In this document: piece after piece, positions 12,190 through 24,949 of the stretch
Numbering within the stretch: the stretch's first letter is position 1
How the letters are laid out: the number at the start of each line of letters is the position of its first letter
Assembly: GCA_028023455.1 (NCBI GenBank)
Contig: JAQFVV010006549.1
Coordinates: forward strand, 746,001 to 810,000
Reading direction: 5' to 3'
Length of the DNA: 64,000 bases
DNA from: Epiperipatus broadwayi
Taxonomy: Eukaryota > Onychophora > Udeonychophora > Euonychophora > Peripatidae
Notes under the pieces: generated by a model
What the model was told of the DNA's origin: nothing
The model's database searches: none
What the model saw: only the letters and a program-made list of their open reading frames with translations
Program-made: the position numbers and the translations under genes

Positions 12190-12457
12190 TTCAATAAATA
12201 GTGATGGTACACTATGTCAGAAAGATTATAAGTGTATTCTTTAAAAGTTCACAATTTAGTACTGTTTTTGACCAGATCAGTCATATTCATAGAATTAATA
12301 TGGGTGTATAGAAAATAGAATTTATAATTATTTTCTATGCATCTATATTAATTTTATAAATATGACTAACCTGGTCAAAAACAGTGCTAAGCTGTAAATT
12401 TTTAAAGAATAAATTTATAATCTTTCCAGCATAGTGTACCATCATTATTTATTAAAT
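12190..12457. mobile_element. Palindromic MITE
   Basis: Nearly the whole element is an inverted repeat. The left arm (from AATAAATAGTGATGGTACAC) and the right arm, about 125 bp each, are complementary with scattered mismatches around a loop near 12.32-12.33 kb. Shared internal blocks include CTGTTTTTGACCAG and its complement. It has no coding content. Both ends lie in AT-rich DNA, so the target duplication cannot be fixed. Confidence 0.85.
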
Positions 12458-12459
12458 AA

Positions 12460-15400
12460 TACATGATAATATTTGTAAAAAAAAATTTTACCCCATTTGT
12501 TTTTACAAATTGGTATTATTGACTTATTATTATAATCAGGAAAGCAATCTTCGGAAATTTATATATTTAACAAACAAAAAAATAAATAGTTTTGTAGCTA
12601 ATATATTTTCACCATATTTTAAAGGGGATTTTTTCGTTCTTTTCACATCCATGGTGAGAATTCTCATCCAAAACTAAATAAGTCAAGTTGAAAATACCAT
12701 CAAATCTCTTTTCTATGTTCAAGTGTAATTATTACTACTTAAAAGAATGTGATATAATAATTAAATAGGATTATAATATCATATTAAGGTTTATACATTC
12801 ATTTCATTTTTCAAAAAAAAATGAACATGATTATAATTAGTCAATTGACTGTCTCTGTCAATTTTAATTATTAATTATTTGTAAAACTCTAATATTTGTG
12901 TTAATATCAAAATACACACGCATGTATAATTTAGCTATATATAAATATCTCAAATCAAATAAATGACAAACTTTTATCGATTTCTTCTAGCGCTTTCAAA
13001 GGTATAACCTTCATTTTCAAAAAGTGCAATATGCAAATAAGGATGGAAAAAAATCTAAATCTGCCACTTCTTAGCTATGGCGTAAAATATCTCTTTTTTA
13101 TTCATTGCGTGCACATCCGATATAATATAGCATGCCTCCTTCACTTTTCTATGCAATTTGTGCCGCTCTCTACACATAACATGAGGCTCGTCTGGCCTGC
13201 ACTGGTGTCCCATGGCCATATATTATTAATTATTATAATTCTTTTTCCAGTTGTTAAAATTTTACTTTTAAATTATTGTATCATTAGGTATTTTCATATT
13301 CCCTTTATTATTCAGATAAATAATGTCATATGCTTTTGTTGTTTTTTTTAATTTAGTCACTACTAATAACTAATATAATCATTTTTAGACAGTAAGCAGG
13401 ATTTTTAATCACGAAATTTAAGAACACACGAAAATCTATAATAACTCTTTAAAAATTTTGTTTTTCAATAATACGACCACTTTGGAACTTTTTATTTACC
13501 ATTTTAGTGTTTAACAGATTGTAATTTACTAAAAACACTAGTTACTTTTGAATGAGTAATTTAAATTTTTTTTATAAATATTAGTAGTATGGGAATATCC
13601 CTGTAATGTTAACTTTCGGAGCATTTTAATCTTTGATCAATATAATTTGCTATTGCAAATGAATAACATATGAATCAATCCAATTTCTAATTTTAAAATA
13701 ATTCTTAAGACATCATTGTTTTTGAATATTGAATAAAGTCAAAGATTATTAATAGTGAATTTGCCGGATAATGTGATAGTCAATTATTGCACCAAAATGC
13801 ATTAAACAATAGATCAATATATTTGAGCTATAATTAGAATAACTGCATAAAATACCTTCATAAAAAAATATTTGGTATTTTATTGCTAGTAATAGAGTAA
13901 CATCTAATAAAAGTTTTCTTTTTCTGAACTATCCTCACCTAACATCGTAACATAAGTACTTATAAAATAAAAATGAGTAACATTGTATATAACTATATTT
14001 ATTTTTATCAATTCCAAATTAGAACTCACAATGATTCTCCTGTAATGTAGTCTCCATCCAAAAAACTTATAACTATGTTATTTACTCATTTAAACAATAT
14101 TCATTTATAGTGTAAGTTTCACCAAGAGCATCAATACTCAAATTGAATTCTAATTTTGTTATAACTACCATTTTCTGCTTTATAAGTTATTATTACTATT
14201 GTAAATGTTTTAACATAAATGAGAAATTCATCAAAAATGAAAACATGATCAATTATGAGATTGACTGTTTTATTACATTTTTCTAAATTATTTGACATTT
14301 TACAAAACCAAAAATCTCCGAATAGTACTTCTCAGGTATATAATAATTTTCTGGACTAAACATTTATCATGAATTTAATTATTAGTTATATTTTTTGTGT
14401 AAGATCTCTCAGCTGCCTAAATGTGATCCTACTATTGTTTTCTCAAAAAGAAGGATTTTTTATATTTTTCAAATTTATATATACTGCTATTGCACAAACA
14501 TATAATTCCATTGTCACATTTATTAAAGAGAAATAACTAATGGCATGACAATCTTACAAAAATCATAAAGCAAACAAAAAAAATTAAAAGAGGTAAAAGA
14601 TTAAAGAATACAAAAAAAGTAATCAAATTGATAACCTAATATTATATCTCACAAAATATATATTTAAAATTTGGAACTGTTTATTGACAATTAGCTGTTA
14701 AACCTTATTGCTGAAGATAATTCCACTAACCATCAAACATAGAACTCATTGATTATCTGAATTATATATATATATATTCTGACCTGGTCTTGTGCATCCT
14801 CACTTCAGAATAGTATATGATATAAAATAAAACGGATTCTAGCTCAGTTAATAATTAATAAATAAAATATTCAGCATTAAAATTAAAATGTTTCACTATC
14901 TTAAATTTAAAATACGAATAAGATTCAGTTTATAAAAATAAATTAAATAAATATTTAATATTTTCATGAGACTTGAAGTGAAAATACAGGTGACAAGATA
15001 GATTACATTGAGCCAATATCCCACAGGATACTACCTCAATGGCATAAGAACACTATCTCCCCTTATTGCTATTTCAAATAACAAACTCATAATATTCTTA
15101 CGACTTTAATAACTTCTACTCACTAAGATTAAGTTAATAATTACATCTTAATCTTCTATTTATAATAATCTAGCTCAATAAAAAATCTCAGGTTCATAAA
15201 GTTTATTCTAAGTTAATAAAATATGGTAGTAAAATATGAGAAGGGAATTTTATGTCATAATCTACTACTAAATTAGTAATAATAAATAATAATAATAATA
15301 ATAATATTCTTCATCGTTTAACTAATTCTGTATATCTTTTCTTTTCACAATAATTTTATTATCATAATAAAATAATAAAATAATATAATATGATCTTATA

Positions 15401-15690
15401 TCTTCATGTAATGATATAATAAATATGTGGTAGCATTTTGATAATCTGCTAAACAAAAGTATGTGTGGCAACTGATAGCATCTAATTCAATATACTATTG
15501 TGATAACTTATTTATGACCAATAAAATAATATAAAATTATGATTATTTAATTAAAAGAATACCAATAAAATATTTTAATTCTAAAATAATTCTCTATTTA
15601 TCTTTTTGTGCAAAATTATATATTTGTTTCAATTGTTATGAATATATCGTGATTTTATGCAGTGAAGTGGAGAAATAAACAATCAAGACA
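12460..15690. other. AT-rich spacer, short (AAT)n at 15284-15306
   Basis: Nothing was identified with confidence. A 106-codon open frame near 13.0-13.35 kb is hydrophobic with no known domain and no splice or promoter context, so it is not called as a gene. Confidence 0.5.
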
Positions 15691-15699
15691 CAAAAATTT

Positions 15700-18600
15700 T
15701 GAAAAACAAATTTTAACAAAGTTTATTAACAACAACAAATAAAATAAACAATTTATGTACACTATTTACAATGGATATCCTTATTTTAATCTTACATTTT
15801 TATCTACTAAGTTATATAAAATAGTTTATAGTTTAGTTATATCTTTATTTATACTTACGACAAAATAAAATGTTACCATTTGGTTTCTCGGTATGGTTAA
15901 CTTATTATAAATATATTTACTTATTAACAAAATATTTCATCCTTAATATTATCAAACTATCTTATTTTCAAAAAAAAAAATTCATAGGAAAACATTCTAC
16001 AGAAAAACAAAATTAACTTTATAATGAGTATGGATTTCTCAAAATATTAAAAAAAATTTTCATCTTGCAAAGTCAAAGATGTTACATAAAATATTCATCA
16101 AAAATTCAGTACTAGATTTTAGTGTTTTATCACACGATGTTTACTAATCATAATATATTCTTATTTAGCCTTACTTTAGTATGATGTAAGTGTAATAATC
16201 AATATATTCCTGTTATTCAATAAACAAAAAATATACTATGCGTATTCCTTACATTTATTGTATATTATTGTATTTAAAAATATGCAATACTTATTTTTCT
16301 CTTAAAAATAATAATAATAAAGCATTTAAAAATAATTAACATTTCAAAGAAAACATCTTGTTTAGATACTCTATTCCAAAATTTATATTTCATTTCCGAA
16401 ATAAATTCAAAATATATTCTATGACTCTTTCCTTTTCTTTAGGATTCATTGGACCTTCAATTTTAAGTTATAAAATTCTATTCCTTCTAAGCAAATAAAC
16501 CAATCTTATACAAAACGATAGCATAACCTAAGTTCTAAATTATTTACCATTTCTTTTCAAAATATCTTACTAAACGATGCAGTTACATGAAATAAAGATA
16601 GTGAAATAGATGCATAGGATTTAAGGAAGAAAGCTAGAGTATCATTCATAACATATCTCAAAAATCATGGCACAGTGCATTACAAGAAAGAGGTATGACC
16701 TTTACCTGTCTAATAACCTCTAATACATGAATGATGTTAAAGCTATTTCTTCAGCTTTATTAGAACATCAAATATTTAAAGAAATATAAAACACTGTCCA
16801 AATAAAATGTGTACCAGTCATAGGGCTTTGTTAACTATGCTGATATCCACACAAAGACTAAATATTATTCACATTCCTTATAACATCCTATTTCTTAAAA
16901 CATCATCTTGGTTTCCTGTTCACTAAGTACTTCCAAGCCACTATCTCAACATTATTTCTCAAGATTTTCCACATCTTACATCGATAAATAACTATCTGCA
17001 TTTGCAAAACAATAAATAAAATTCATTGATAATTAAACAATTTCACTGTTCCACAAGAAAAGTTTGTCTACTTCATCATTCTGTATGTTTAATCATATAA
17101 AATCTACTTAGACAATATTTGAATATCCTAACATGAAAATTTTAAAAGAATCACATAACTATTTGTTATTATGTTGGATTATATTATTAATATAAAATTG
17201 TCGTATGCATATTTCCAAATCAATCCTATCTCATACTGTTTTCCCAAAATGTTGTATAAAATGCGTTACATATAATTAAAAAAACTTTTACACTTCATTC
17301 TTACGATTCATAAATGATCTAAAGAAAACAAAAAATATACATTATAAATTATTAATAGTTATTAATATTACCAAAACAACCTTTATCTGGTCATCATATT
17401 CAGTAGGCTTCTTCATCCACTAGATACCGATCATTGCAAACAAAAAGAAATATACATTCATACACTTTATTTTAAAATATATTCTTATCTAAATTATTAG
17501 ATTATTCCATTATAAAATTTTATATCATCAACAAATTAATGTTTTATGTTTTCCTAATCTTATAAAAAAAATTTAGATTTAAACTAGGTTAATAAAATAA
17601 AAGGAATCAAAACTATAATTACATATTTTCTTGACAATAGTTCCTGATAAGTCCAAAATGTTTATTACTTTCTCTAGAGTTTTAAAATGTTCTCCTCCAA
17701 GCGTGTTAAAGTTTAAAAATAAAAATAATTATTAATCCATTTAGTAAAATTTATAGAAAATAATCCTTGGTTTTAGTATTTAGAATGATAATTATTAAAT
17801 CATAATATTAATTAATCCCATGAAATTTCTTCAATATTCTCTGCCAATATTCTTTGCGGCATATCCAATGCATCTTCCACCTAATTTAGCTTTAAAAATA
17901 TTCAGTAACCTTTTTTTTATAATATTTCCATGGATCCATTTTTTATTCAACTATATGTTCACTTTTTTATATAAGTTTCCTTCTTAATACATTTAAACTT
18001 TTGTTTGGTATTTTTTATATATCACTTTTTAAAAAAAAAAAAAACTTCAAGTACTTTTAAACAAATGTTTTCTAAATACATTTTAAACAATTCTAAGACT
18101 GAAGGTTTTAATATCAAAAATGCTTCAGTAACATATTCTCCTGGGTTCTTTCTTTAATTCTTGAAAATATTTTTTAAAATGTTACCTTCAGAAAGGATAT
18201 AACATTTTACTCCTTTGGATGTAATATTATATAAAACGATTCATAAGATATAATTGTCTTATTACTATTTTAAAAAAAATAAATCTTGAATAAACTTATC
18301 TAAATAATAATGCGTCTCCAATTTTTCCCTTTTAAACAGAAAATAACTTTGCATTGTATCAGTATAATGTCCGTACTATCAAAAACATTTTTATATTATT
18401 AGAATTTATATCCATTTTATTCCACAGTATATCCATCTTTTCATTGCGAAGTTTAGGTCAAATTTCAGATAAAATAATCCTGGCAAGTAACTTTTAAAAA
18501 TTAGAAAATCATTTTCAAGAAGTTCCCAAATATATTTTATTTTAAACTCTCTTTTGCAAAATACTTTTTAAAATATCAATTAGTTTTTTGCAAATAAAAC

Positions 18601-18715
18601 TATAAGAAAGTACTAAAAAAAATTGACTAAAATAAAAATTTTAAAGTACTATCTCTTTGATAGCTACTAATATACTTTTCTCTGGTTTCAATACATTATT
18701 AAATCTCCCCTGATA
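15700..18715 (-). pseudogene. Decayed coding-looking region, unidentified
   Basis: On the minus strand, several short frame segments read like real protein rather than AT-rich noise but are broken by stops and frame changes. Examples, going downstream, are RNEKMDILWNKMDINSN (near 18.43 kb), NPGEYVTEAFLILKPSVLEL (near 18.11 kb), GRCIGYAAKNIGRE (near 17.85 kb), ANADSYLSM (near 17.0 kb) and MNPKEKERVIEYILNLF (near 16.43 kb). I recognise no family. A TATA-like and a CCAAT-like box lie just upstream, and an AATAAA on the same strand lies near 15.73 kb. This suggests one old transcription unit of about 3 kb: a host pseudogene, a mobile element or another insertion. The reading is tentative. Confidence 0.35.
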
Positions 18716-18730
18716 CCCCCTGTGCAATTC

Positions 18731-18770
18731 ATATTTATAGTCTGTAAGAATACCTCATTTGATTGGTTGA
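18731..18770 (-). promoter_or_regulatory. Candidate promoter: CCAAT and TATA boxes
   Basis: On the minus strand a CAACCAATC box is followed about 25 bp later by CTATAAATAT. Both are directly upstream of the decayed coding-looking region. In such AT-rich DNA a TATA match alone means little; the paired spacing is the only support. Confidence 0.3.
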
Positions 18771-19725
18771 TTCTTACTTTTAGCTTGAGAACAAATTTAC
18801 ATATTTTTAGTTTTTTACAGAATTGAATCTTTAAAATAAAAATTTATGACGTAATAACTCAAAAATATTATTTAAAATACTACTTTTAAATCAATTATTA
18901 CTTTATCAAAATTATTTAAACATTTAAAATATTTTTTAAATAATTTTAATAACCTATTCCATCTTTAATATTCAATTTATCTATTTTTATTTAACAAAAT
19001 ATTTAATTTTTTTATTAACCGTATCCGTCTTCATTACATTATTTAAAACATGTTATATGATAGTTAACTTAATATTTATTATTATTTGCTTTTATGATAG
19101 GCAATAATTCTATCCAATTCTATAATATAAATTTTAAAATATTTTAAACTTTGTTATTAATTCAAACAAGCAGTGTGTGTGAAAGTATGCATTATACAAG
19201 TCACATGATTAATATAAAATTTGGACAGACGATTTTTAATCTATTTCTCTGCCCAGATTTATAAAATTGATACACTTATTATATTAAATAAAATAATTAT
19301 AAAAATTTGGAAAAATAATTCAAAATATAGAATTAAATACAATTCTCACCATCATAAAGTTTATTTTTAAAATATATTATATTAATTTTGATTATTAAAC
19401 ATAGTTTATAAATTTAAATACTGTATAACATTTATTTATCTATACATTTAAGACTATTAATATTGAACTTTTTAAATATTCTTTTAATTATTTATAGCTG
19501 AGTTATTTATTATGGCCAGCTTTTACAACCATATGCAACAATATTTTAAGCTTTACTTAACTACCTTTAAATGATTCGCTATAATTTTATACACTACGTA
19601 TTTGCTTTAGCCTCAAATTGTACTTCATAATATAATTAACTTAATACGATTACCATATTAAAAGAACATATTCTAAAATTTAAAATTTTTAGTAATTGAC
19701 TGAGATGGATTATTACTGACCTATA
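18771..19725. other. AT-rich spacer
   Basis: No coding or structural signal was recognised. Confidence 0.55.
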
Positions 19726-19887
19726 GAAAAGGGCACAATATATATATATAATATTTTTTAAACATATACATATTGTCTATACTAAATTTAAATACAATTA
19801 TAAAGGACTTGAGTTCAATGTTTCAATCTCTCTACATCTATCCAATTTTTTTATACAAGTGATACACATGACCACATACATGTGAAA

Positions 19888-19955
19888 AAGATAAATGATC
19901 TCCAATATGCTTATTTCATCCTAAACCAGCATTCATCAATTGGTCCAGGTCACCA
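19888..19955 (-). ncRNA. R1 hammerhead ribozyme copy
   Basis: On the minus strand: GACCTGGACCAA, core TTGATGA (complement of 19933-19939), then stem II ATGCTG...AGGAT. Next come GAAAT, a four-base loop and AUA before TTGGAGATC. GAAA and the AUA cleavage triplet are intact. Only the first core base differs from consensus. Confidence 0.6.
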
Positions 19956-20351
19956 TCTCCCACACATATATACAAGCACTGCTAAGTTCATATTAAGATA
20001 GCAAATCTTTAAAATTTAATGGACAAGCTTCAACCTTCTCTTATTTCCCAACTCTTCAGTCATCCATTTAATTGAAAATCTGAGAATGGAATGCTCAAAG
20101 CAATTGTTGATGCCAATATTATTGGCATAACCATGTTGACCTTAAGTCAATCTGACCTCTCACACATTGAACCTTAATATGTCCTTTGAATTATAGAGAA
20201 GAGCTGAATATGTAATACTTTTTAAATATATGTATAGTGTCTATACTAAACTTAATGTAATTATAAGGGACTTAAACTTGAACTTTCAAGCTTTCTATAT
20301 CTATTTGCTTTCTCTTATACAACTGATATACTTGACTACATACATATGAAA

Positions 20352-20420
20352 AAGATAAATGATCTTTAAAATATATATTTTGTGCTGAAGCAAGAATCAT
20401 CAGTGGGTCCAGATCACCAT
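20352..20420 (-). ncRNA. R1 hammerhead, degenerate copy
   Basis: The core CTGATGA is intact (complement of 20397-20403), but stem II is disrupted and GAAA reads CAAAA. It is the second unit of the tandem pair. Confidence 0.45.
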
Positions 20421-20469
20421 ATCCCACACAGAGATAAATGTAGGGAGCTTGAAAGTTGGAGTTCAAGTC

Positions 20470-20860
20470 ATTATAATATTAAATTATTATTTTACAATTT
20501 TTGTATCTGTTAGTAAAAATAGTAAAAATTTTAGTTATTTTATATAATTTATATTCCAAAATTTCTATCTTTTGACCTTTTACATGCAGATCATCTTCAG
20601 TGGTATTAAACAAACATCCTATAATTAAACAAATAAATCAAAATAGCAAAAACACCAAAATCAAATTTTTATTATAATTTTTACAAATACTATTGTATAC
20701 ATTTATATGTCATATAAATATGCAATTATTTATTATTGACTTTATTATATTAGTATTTTTTTTTTCATTTAGTAGTTATATCTTGCTGTTAAGCATTACT
20801 TTATCTTTCTCTGAGCATATTTTTGAGACTAGTGTACTATTTAGTAATTAATAAATATCA
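20470..20860. other. AT-rich spacer
   Basis: Nothing was recognised apart from homopolymer runs. Confidence 0.5.
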
Positions 20861-20861
20861 T

Positions 20862-21066
20862 GTGTTAGTATTGATTAATTCCCTATCTAATGCTAGCCTT
20901 ATCCAATATTCCCTAACTAGTTTCTAGCCTATGGCTTTTATTAATGAGAATCTATAGGATGTATGAGCAATACATCTGGATCTTTTGGACCATCTTTCTC
21001 TTCTTTGTAGAAAGATGACTATAGCTGTTAAAAACTCATGTCATCATATTATATTGATACTGAACT
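20862..21066 (-). repeat. R2 repeat copy
   Basis: The complement of this segment matches the R2 insertion at 52.8-53.3 kb: CTAGAAACTAG...GGGAATATTGGAT and CATTAGATAGGGAATT align with GAAACTAATCTGGGGATATTGG and CATTAGATAGGGATTT. It abuts the long (TA)n. Confidence 0.65.
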
Positions 21067-21067
21067 A

Positions 21068-21385
<318 letters not shown>

Positions 21386-22020
21386 TTGCAATTTAATAAG
21401 TACTACCCCCTTTATTAATTTTTAAAATTTATACTAAATGTTAAAAATGTGGTGAAAATAAAAATTAATCTTTTGGGTTTGTGTCATTTCAAAGTAATAT
21501 CAAAATTTATCTTATTTCTACTTTTCTATGATTATAGAACCAATGAGTGGTTCACTTATTAGTAGATTGACAAATTCAAGGAATAAAGATTCCTGGAAAC
21601 TCAACCATTTATTTTGATTTTTAAATATTACATAAATCTAAGCAGCTAAATATTGAATTATCATTTATCATTATGTTCAAATTTTTTATTTACCTTTTTA
21701 AACTCTAGTCTAAATTCTGTAGATAAGACTATAATTTGTACAAAATCTCATCAGCAATAAGAATTCAAATTGGCAAACAGAAAGTAACAAAAGCCTCTTC
21801 TACAAATAGGAGATTATTTTTCATTAAGTTAAATAATTCCATGTTAATTATATTATTTGTATCTGTTTTGATATGGGTCAAAATTTATTTAATAAAAATA
21901 TTATGTGTCTCACAGTTTCATGTTAATAAGATAATGATGCATTTACATCTATGCATATAAATCAATACTAGTATATTAAAAAAAACCCGAACTTCAAGGT
22001 TCCTTCAGCTACCCACTTCA
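21386..22020. other. AT-rich spacer
   Basis: A 74-codon open frame at 21736-21960 has no recognisable domain. Nothing else was seen. Confidence 0.5.
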
Positions 22021-22039
22021 TCTTATGTAACTGTGAAAA

Positions 22040-22108
22040 AGATAAATCATCTCCAATATGGGTATTTTGTGCTGAACCAGCACACTTAAGTTGATCCAGA
22101 TCATCATT
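22040..22108 (-). ncRNA. R1 hammerhead copy with mutated core
   Basis: On the minus strand stem II GTGCTG/CAGCAC pairs perfectly, and a four-base loop followed by AUA|TTGGAGATG is kept. The catalytic core CTGATGA has become CTTAAGT and GAAA has become CAAAA, so this copy should be inactive. Confidence 0.5.
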
Positions 22109-22110
22109 TC

Positions 22111-22175
<65 letters not shown>
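22111..22175. repeat. (TA)n microsatellite
   Basis: A TA run of about 32 units borders the left pseudo-LTR arm of the PLE. Confidence 0.95.
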
Positions 22176-22182
<7 letters not shown>

Positions 22183-22230
22183 TTACCCAAATCCAAAATT
22201 CAACTAGACCAGCATAAAAATAATATTAAA

Positions 22231-22274
22231 ACACAACCAAAGGTTTCACTGCTACAAGCAGACTTCTCAAATGT
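22231..22274 (-). ncRNA. PLE hammerhead ribozyme (left arm)
   Basis: It is the same structure as the right-arm copy at 24950-24993. The outer stem I pair is ACAU/GUGU (one G-U wobble instead of ACAC/GUGU), which keeps the helix. The core is UUGAGAA. Confidence 0.55.
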
Positions 22275-22308
22275 AAAGAACTACAAAAACTATACAATAT
22301 ATATAATA

Positions 22309-22638
22309 TTAAACATTACCCACAAATCCATTCACTTCCCATCCACCCTTAATATTAAAAGAACTCTTAAATAAGTTAATTGCTTCAGAATAGTAAATTT
22401 TCAATAATAAAGATTCTTTAATTCTTCTTTTGATTTCATTTCTCTCAAAGAAGACAACCTTAGCTTCATCAAAATTAATAGTGTGGCCTGTATCTTTTTC
22501 ATGGACATACAAAGCAGAACTAAGATATCTATTTTTAACTCTACTTTTATAAACCATTATCCTTTCATTTAAACTCAAACTACTCTGACCTATATATACC
22601 TTCTTACAAAATAAACAAGGGATAAAATATACTATCAA
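22309..22638 (-). CDS. GIY-YIG endonuclease domain of a PLE (partial, open)
   Basis: This 109-codon frame encodes the C-terminal nuclease of a Penelope-like element. It contains VYFIPCLFCKKVYIGQS: a C-x2-C pair, then the YIG block of the GIY-YIG fold, with YF replacing the first motif. A conserved R follows near residue 26, then H-x4-GH (zinc ligands with the Cys pair) and a helical C-terminus with a conserved E. In PLEs this domain nicks DNA to prime reverse transcription. The frame is uninterrupted here, whereas the matching domain in the main copy is frameshifted. It has no reverse transcriptase attached, so it cannot be autonomous. The annotated Met is simply the first in frame. Confidence 0.75.
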   Translation of the reverse strand: MIVYFIPCLFCKKVYIGQSSLSLNERIMVYKSRVKNRYLSSALYVHEKDTGHTINFDEAKVVFFERNEIKRRIKESLLLKIYYSEAINLFKSSFNIKGGWEVNGFVGNV

Positions 22639-22737
22639 AAATTTCTTTTGTATTATTTAATAAATTATTCAATGTAACATCCCTTTTCCAAGCAATTTTC
22701 TTATTTCCAAACAATTAATTTTAGTAGAAATAAAAAG

Positions 22738-24440
22738 TTGCTTCAAAATAGGAATTTGGTTTTTAAGTTACAAACAGATATTTTGAATAGTTTTTTAAAA
22801 GAAAATTTTGTAAAGTTTTACATATTTATTTATGTATATAAAAGAAATAGTTATTATTTAGACAGGAGGCAAGATTTTGATTATTCAATTTTGAATTTTT
22901 TTATGAGGCAATTTAGACAGAATAGGTCAAATTTCTATTGTAAAAAATATGAAAGAAAATAAAGTGGTTGTTTGGGAAAGTTAATAAAATTTATTGTAGT
23001 GATAAAGGGTATGAGAGTAATGCTTCTGATGATAGAGTTATTAATCTTTCTGATATTAAGCTAAATGATAGAGAATTAGATATTCTTGGTAAAGGCCCTA
23101 ATTTTGTTCCATTTCATTCAAAAAATATAGTTTTTGATACAATTTCGTCAATTGAATCTAGTAATTTGAGTGATGAACAGAAAGTTGGTATTCAATCAAT
23201 TTTGAATAAAAGTTTAAAAAGGAAAGAAAAATTTGTGGTTAATCCTGATGAGGTAGGTTAATTGCTAATGATGTAATCATTTCTCATGAAGACAAAGCTG
23301 GTAGGTTTGTCATTATGAAAGGAGATGAATTCAAAGAGAAAATTGATAGGGAATTAAATAATGGTAAATATATGTCTTTAGATAAAGATCCAGGTAATTT
23401 GATTAAAAGAAAATTGATAGATATTATGAAAATGGTTAATTTAAAATTTTTTAATAGAGTAGATTATTTAAAAAGCTATCCAAATGATGTTTGTGAGTAT
23501 TAAAACTCACAAAGATGGTTTTCCTTTAAGATTTATTTTTGATTTTACAGGTAGTGTTGTAGAGGGTATTTCTAGATTCTTGAATAATTTTTTAAAACAA
23601 TTTGTTGATTTTGGTCATTACACAGTTTCTTCTTCTTTTGAGGCTTTTGATAAGATTAATAATTTTAAAATGAAAAGTAATTGGGTATTTGGCAGTTTGA
23701 TATTAAAAATATGTATCAGTCTATTAATAGGTTAAGCAGTATTGATGTTTTTATGTCTGTTTTGATTAAGAAAAGTTCTTTATCAAAAAATAAAATTAAG
23801 GTAATTAAAGATTTGCTTTTGTTATTGGAAGATTCTATGTATTTTACTTATAAAGGTAATTTTTATAAAATTAAGGAAGGGTGGATAATAGGTTATATTA
23901 TTTCTCCTTTAGTATGTTCAGTTTATATTAATTATATGGAAGTGGAAATTATTATTAAAAATAATTGTTTATATGTAAAGTTATTTGTCAGATAGGTTGA
24001 TGATTGTTTATTTGTAGTTGAGAATGATAAATTGAAGGAATATGTAAATGAGTTTAATTGTTTTGATCCTTCTATAAAATTTGTGTTAGAAGGAGGGGGG
24101 TTAGATTTTGGTAAGTTAAAATTTTTAGATTTTTTGGTGATTAGAAAAATGTAGAAACTAATTGTTTACTATGCAGTCCTTTAGTTAAAAGTAGAGAATT
24201 AAGATCTATAATTAAACTTGATAGCTATCAGTCTGTATCTCATAAAGTAGCTGCTTTAAGGAATTATTGTCATAGGAATAATAAAATAAATAATTCTAGT
24301 AGGGTAGCTTTGTTTTAGAAATGCCAATTTTATAAAGATTACCTGAGGGTTGGTTACTCTGATAAATTTGTTAAAAGTATTTTATTTAATAGAAATATTT
24401 GTAAGGATGTAAAGGATAAAGAAAAATATGATTTTATATC
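22738..24440 (+). pseudogene. PLE reverse transcriptase region (broken)
   Basis: The Penelope reverse transcriptase would copy the element RNA at a nick made by its own nuclease. Visible blocks, in order, are SIKTHKDGFPLRFIFD near 23.5 kb and FDIKNMYQSI (motif A Asp) near 23.7 kb. GWIIGYIISPLVCSVYI follows near 23.9 kb, then VDDCLFVVEN (motif C, near 24.0 kb) and GKLKFLDFLV. The Tyr before the VDD box is a stop codon (TAG at about 23993-23995). Frame changes lie near 23.26, 23.50, 23.70 and 24.15 kb. The product cannot be functional as read. Confidence 0.8.
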
Positions 24441-24441
24441 C

Positions 24442-24915
24442 TTGCCATTTAAATTCTCTTCTTATAAAATTGTATGTAGAAATAGTAAATTGTTTGGAAA
24501 TAAGAAAATTGCTTGGAAAAGGGGTGTTACATTGAATAATTTATTAAATAATACAAAAGAAATTTTTGATAGAAAGACTATTCCTGGTGTAGTATATTTT
24601 ATCCCTTGTTTATTTGTAAGAAGGTATACATAGGTCAGAGTAGTTTTGAGTTTAAATGAAAGGATAAAGGTTCATAAAAGTAGAGTTAAAAATAGATATC
24701 TTAGTTCAGCTTTGTATGTCCATGAAAAAGATACAGGCCACACTATTAATTTTGATGAAGCTAAGGTTGTCTTCTTTGAGAAAACTGAAATCAAAAGAAG
24801 AATTAAAGAATCTTTATTATTGAAAATTTATTATTCTGAAGCAATTAACTTATTTAAGAGTTCTTTTAATATTAAGGGTGGATGGGAAGTGAATGGATTT
24901 GTGGGTAATGGTTAA
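24442..24915 (+). pseudogene. PLE GIY-YIG endonuclease domain (frameshifted)
   Basis: GVVYFIPCLF ends one frame near 24.63 kb. SLNERIKVHKSRVKNRYL and the H-x4-GH block continue in another. It is almost the same protein as the intact frame on the minus strand at 22309-22638. The break falls between the Cys pair and the YIG block. Confidence 0.8.
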
Positions 24916-24949
24916 TATTATATATATTGTATAGTTTTTATAGTTCTTT

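Larger units (their letters stand above)
19730..20466 (-). repeat. Two tandem R1-family units
   Basis: Two homologous segments, about 19.74-20.00 kb and 20.21-20.46 kb, share an ordered series of blocks: ATTGTCTATACTAAA-like, AATTATAARGGACTT-like, AAAAAGATAAATGATCT, and the ribozyme region. They are about 460 bp apart and in the same orientation. The intervening segment contains an ATATTAAGATAGCAAATC block that recurs in the hairpin at 25.94-26.08 kb. Confidence 0.75.
22176..22717 (-). mobile_element. Inverted 5'-truncated PLE copy (head pseudo-LTR)
   Basis: This ~540-bp segment is the reverse complement of the last ~565 bp of the adjoining PLE (24488-25056). It covers the GIY-YIG end of the ORF and the 3' UTR with the hammerhead. 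An inverted partial copy at the 5' end is a known PLE arrangement. It lacks about 17 bp present in the right copy just before the conserved VYFIPC block. Identity looks high by eye, so the pair is fairly young. Confidence 0.85.

Noticed and set aside
13031-13351. 106-codon open frame with hydrophobic content
   Set aside because: No known domain, promoter or splice context. Hydrophobic composition is expected from T-rich DNA.
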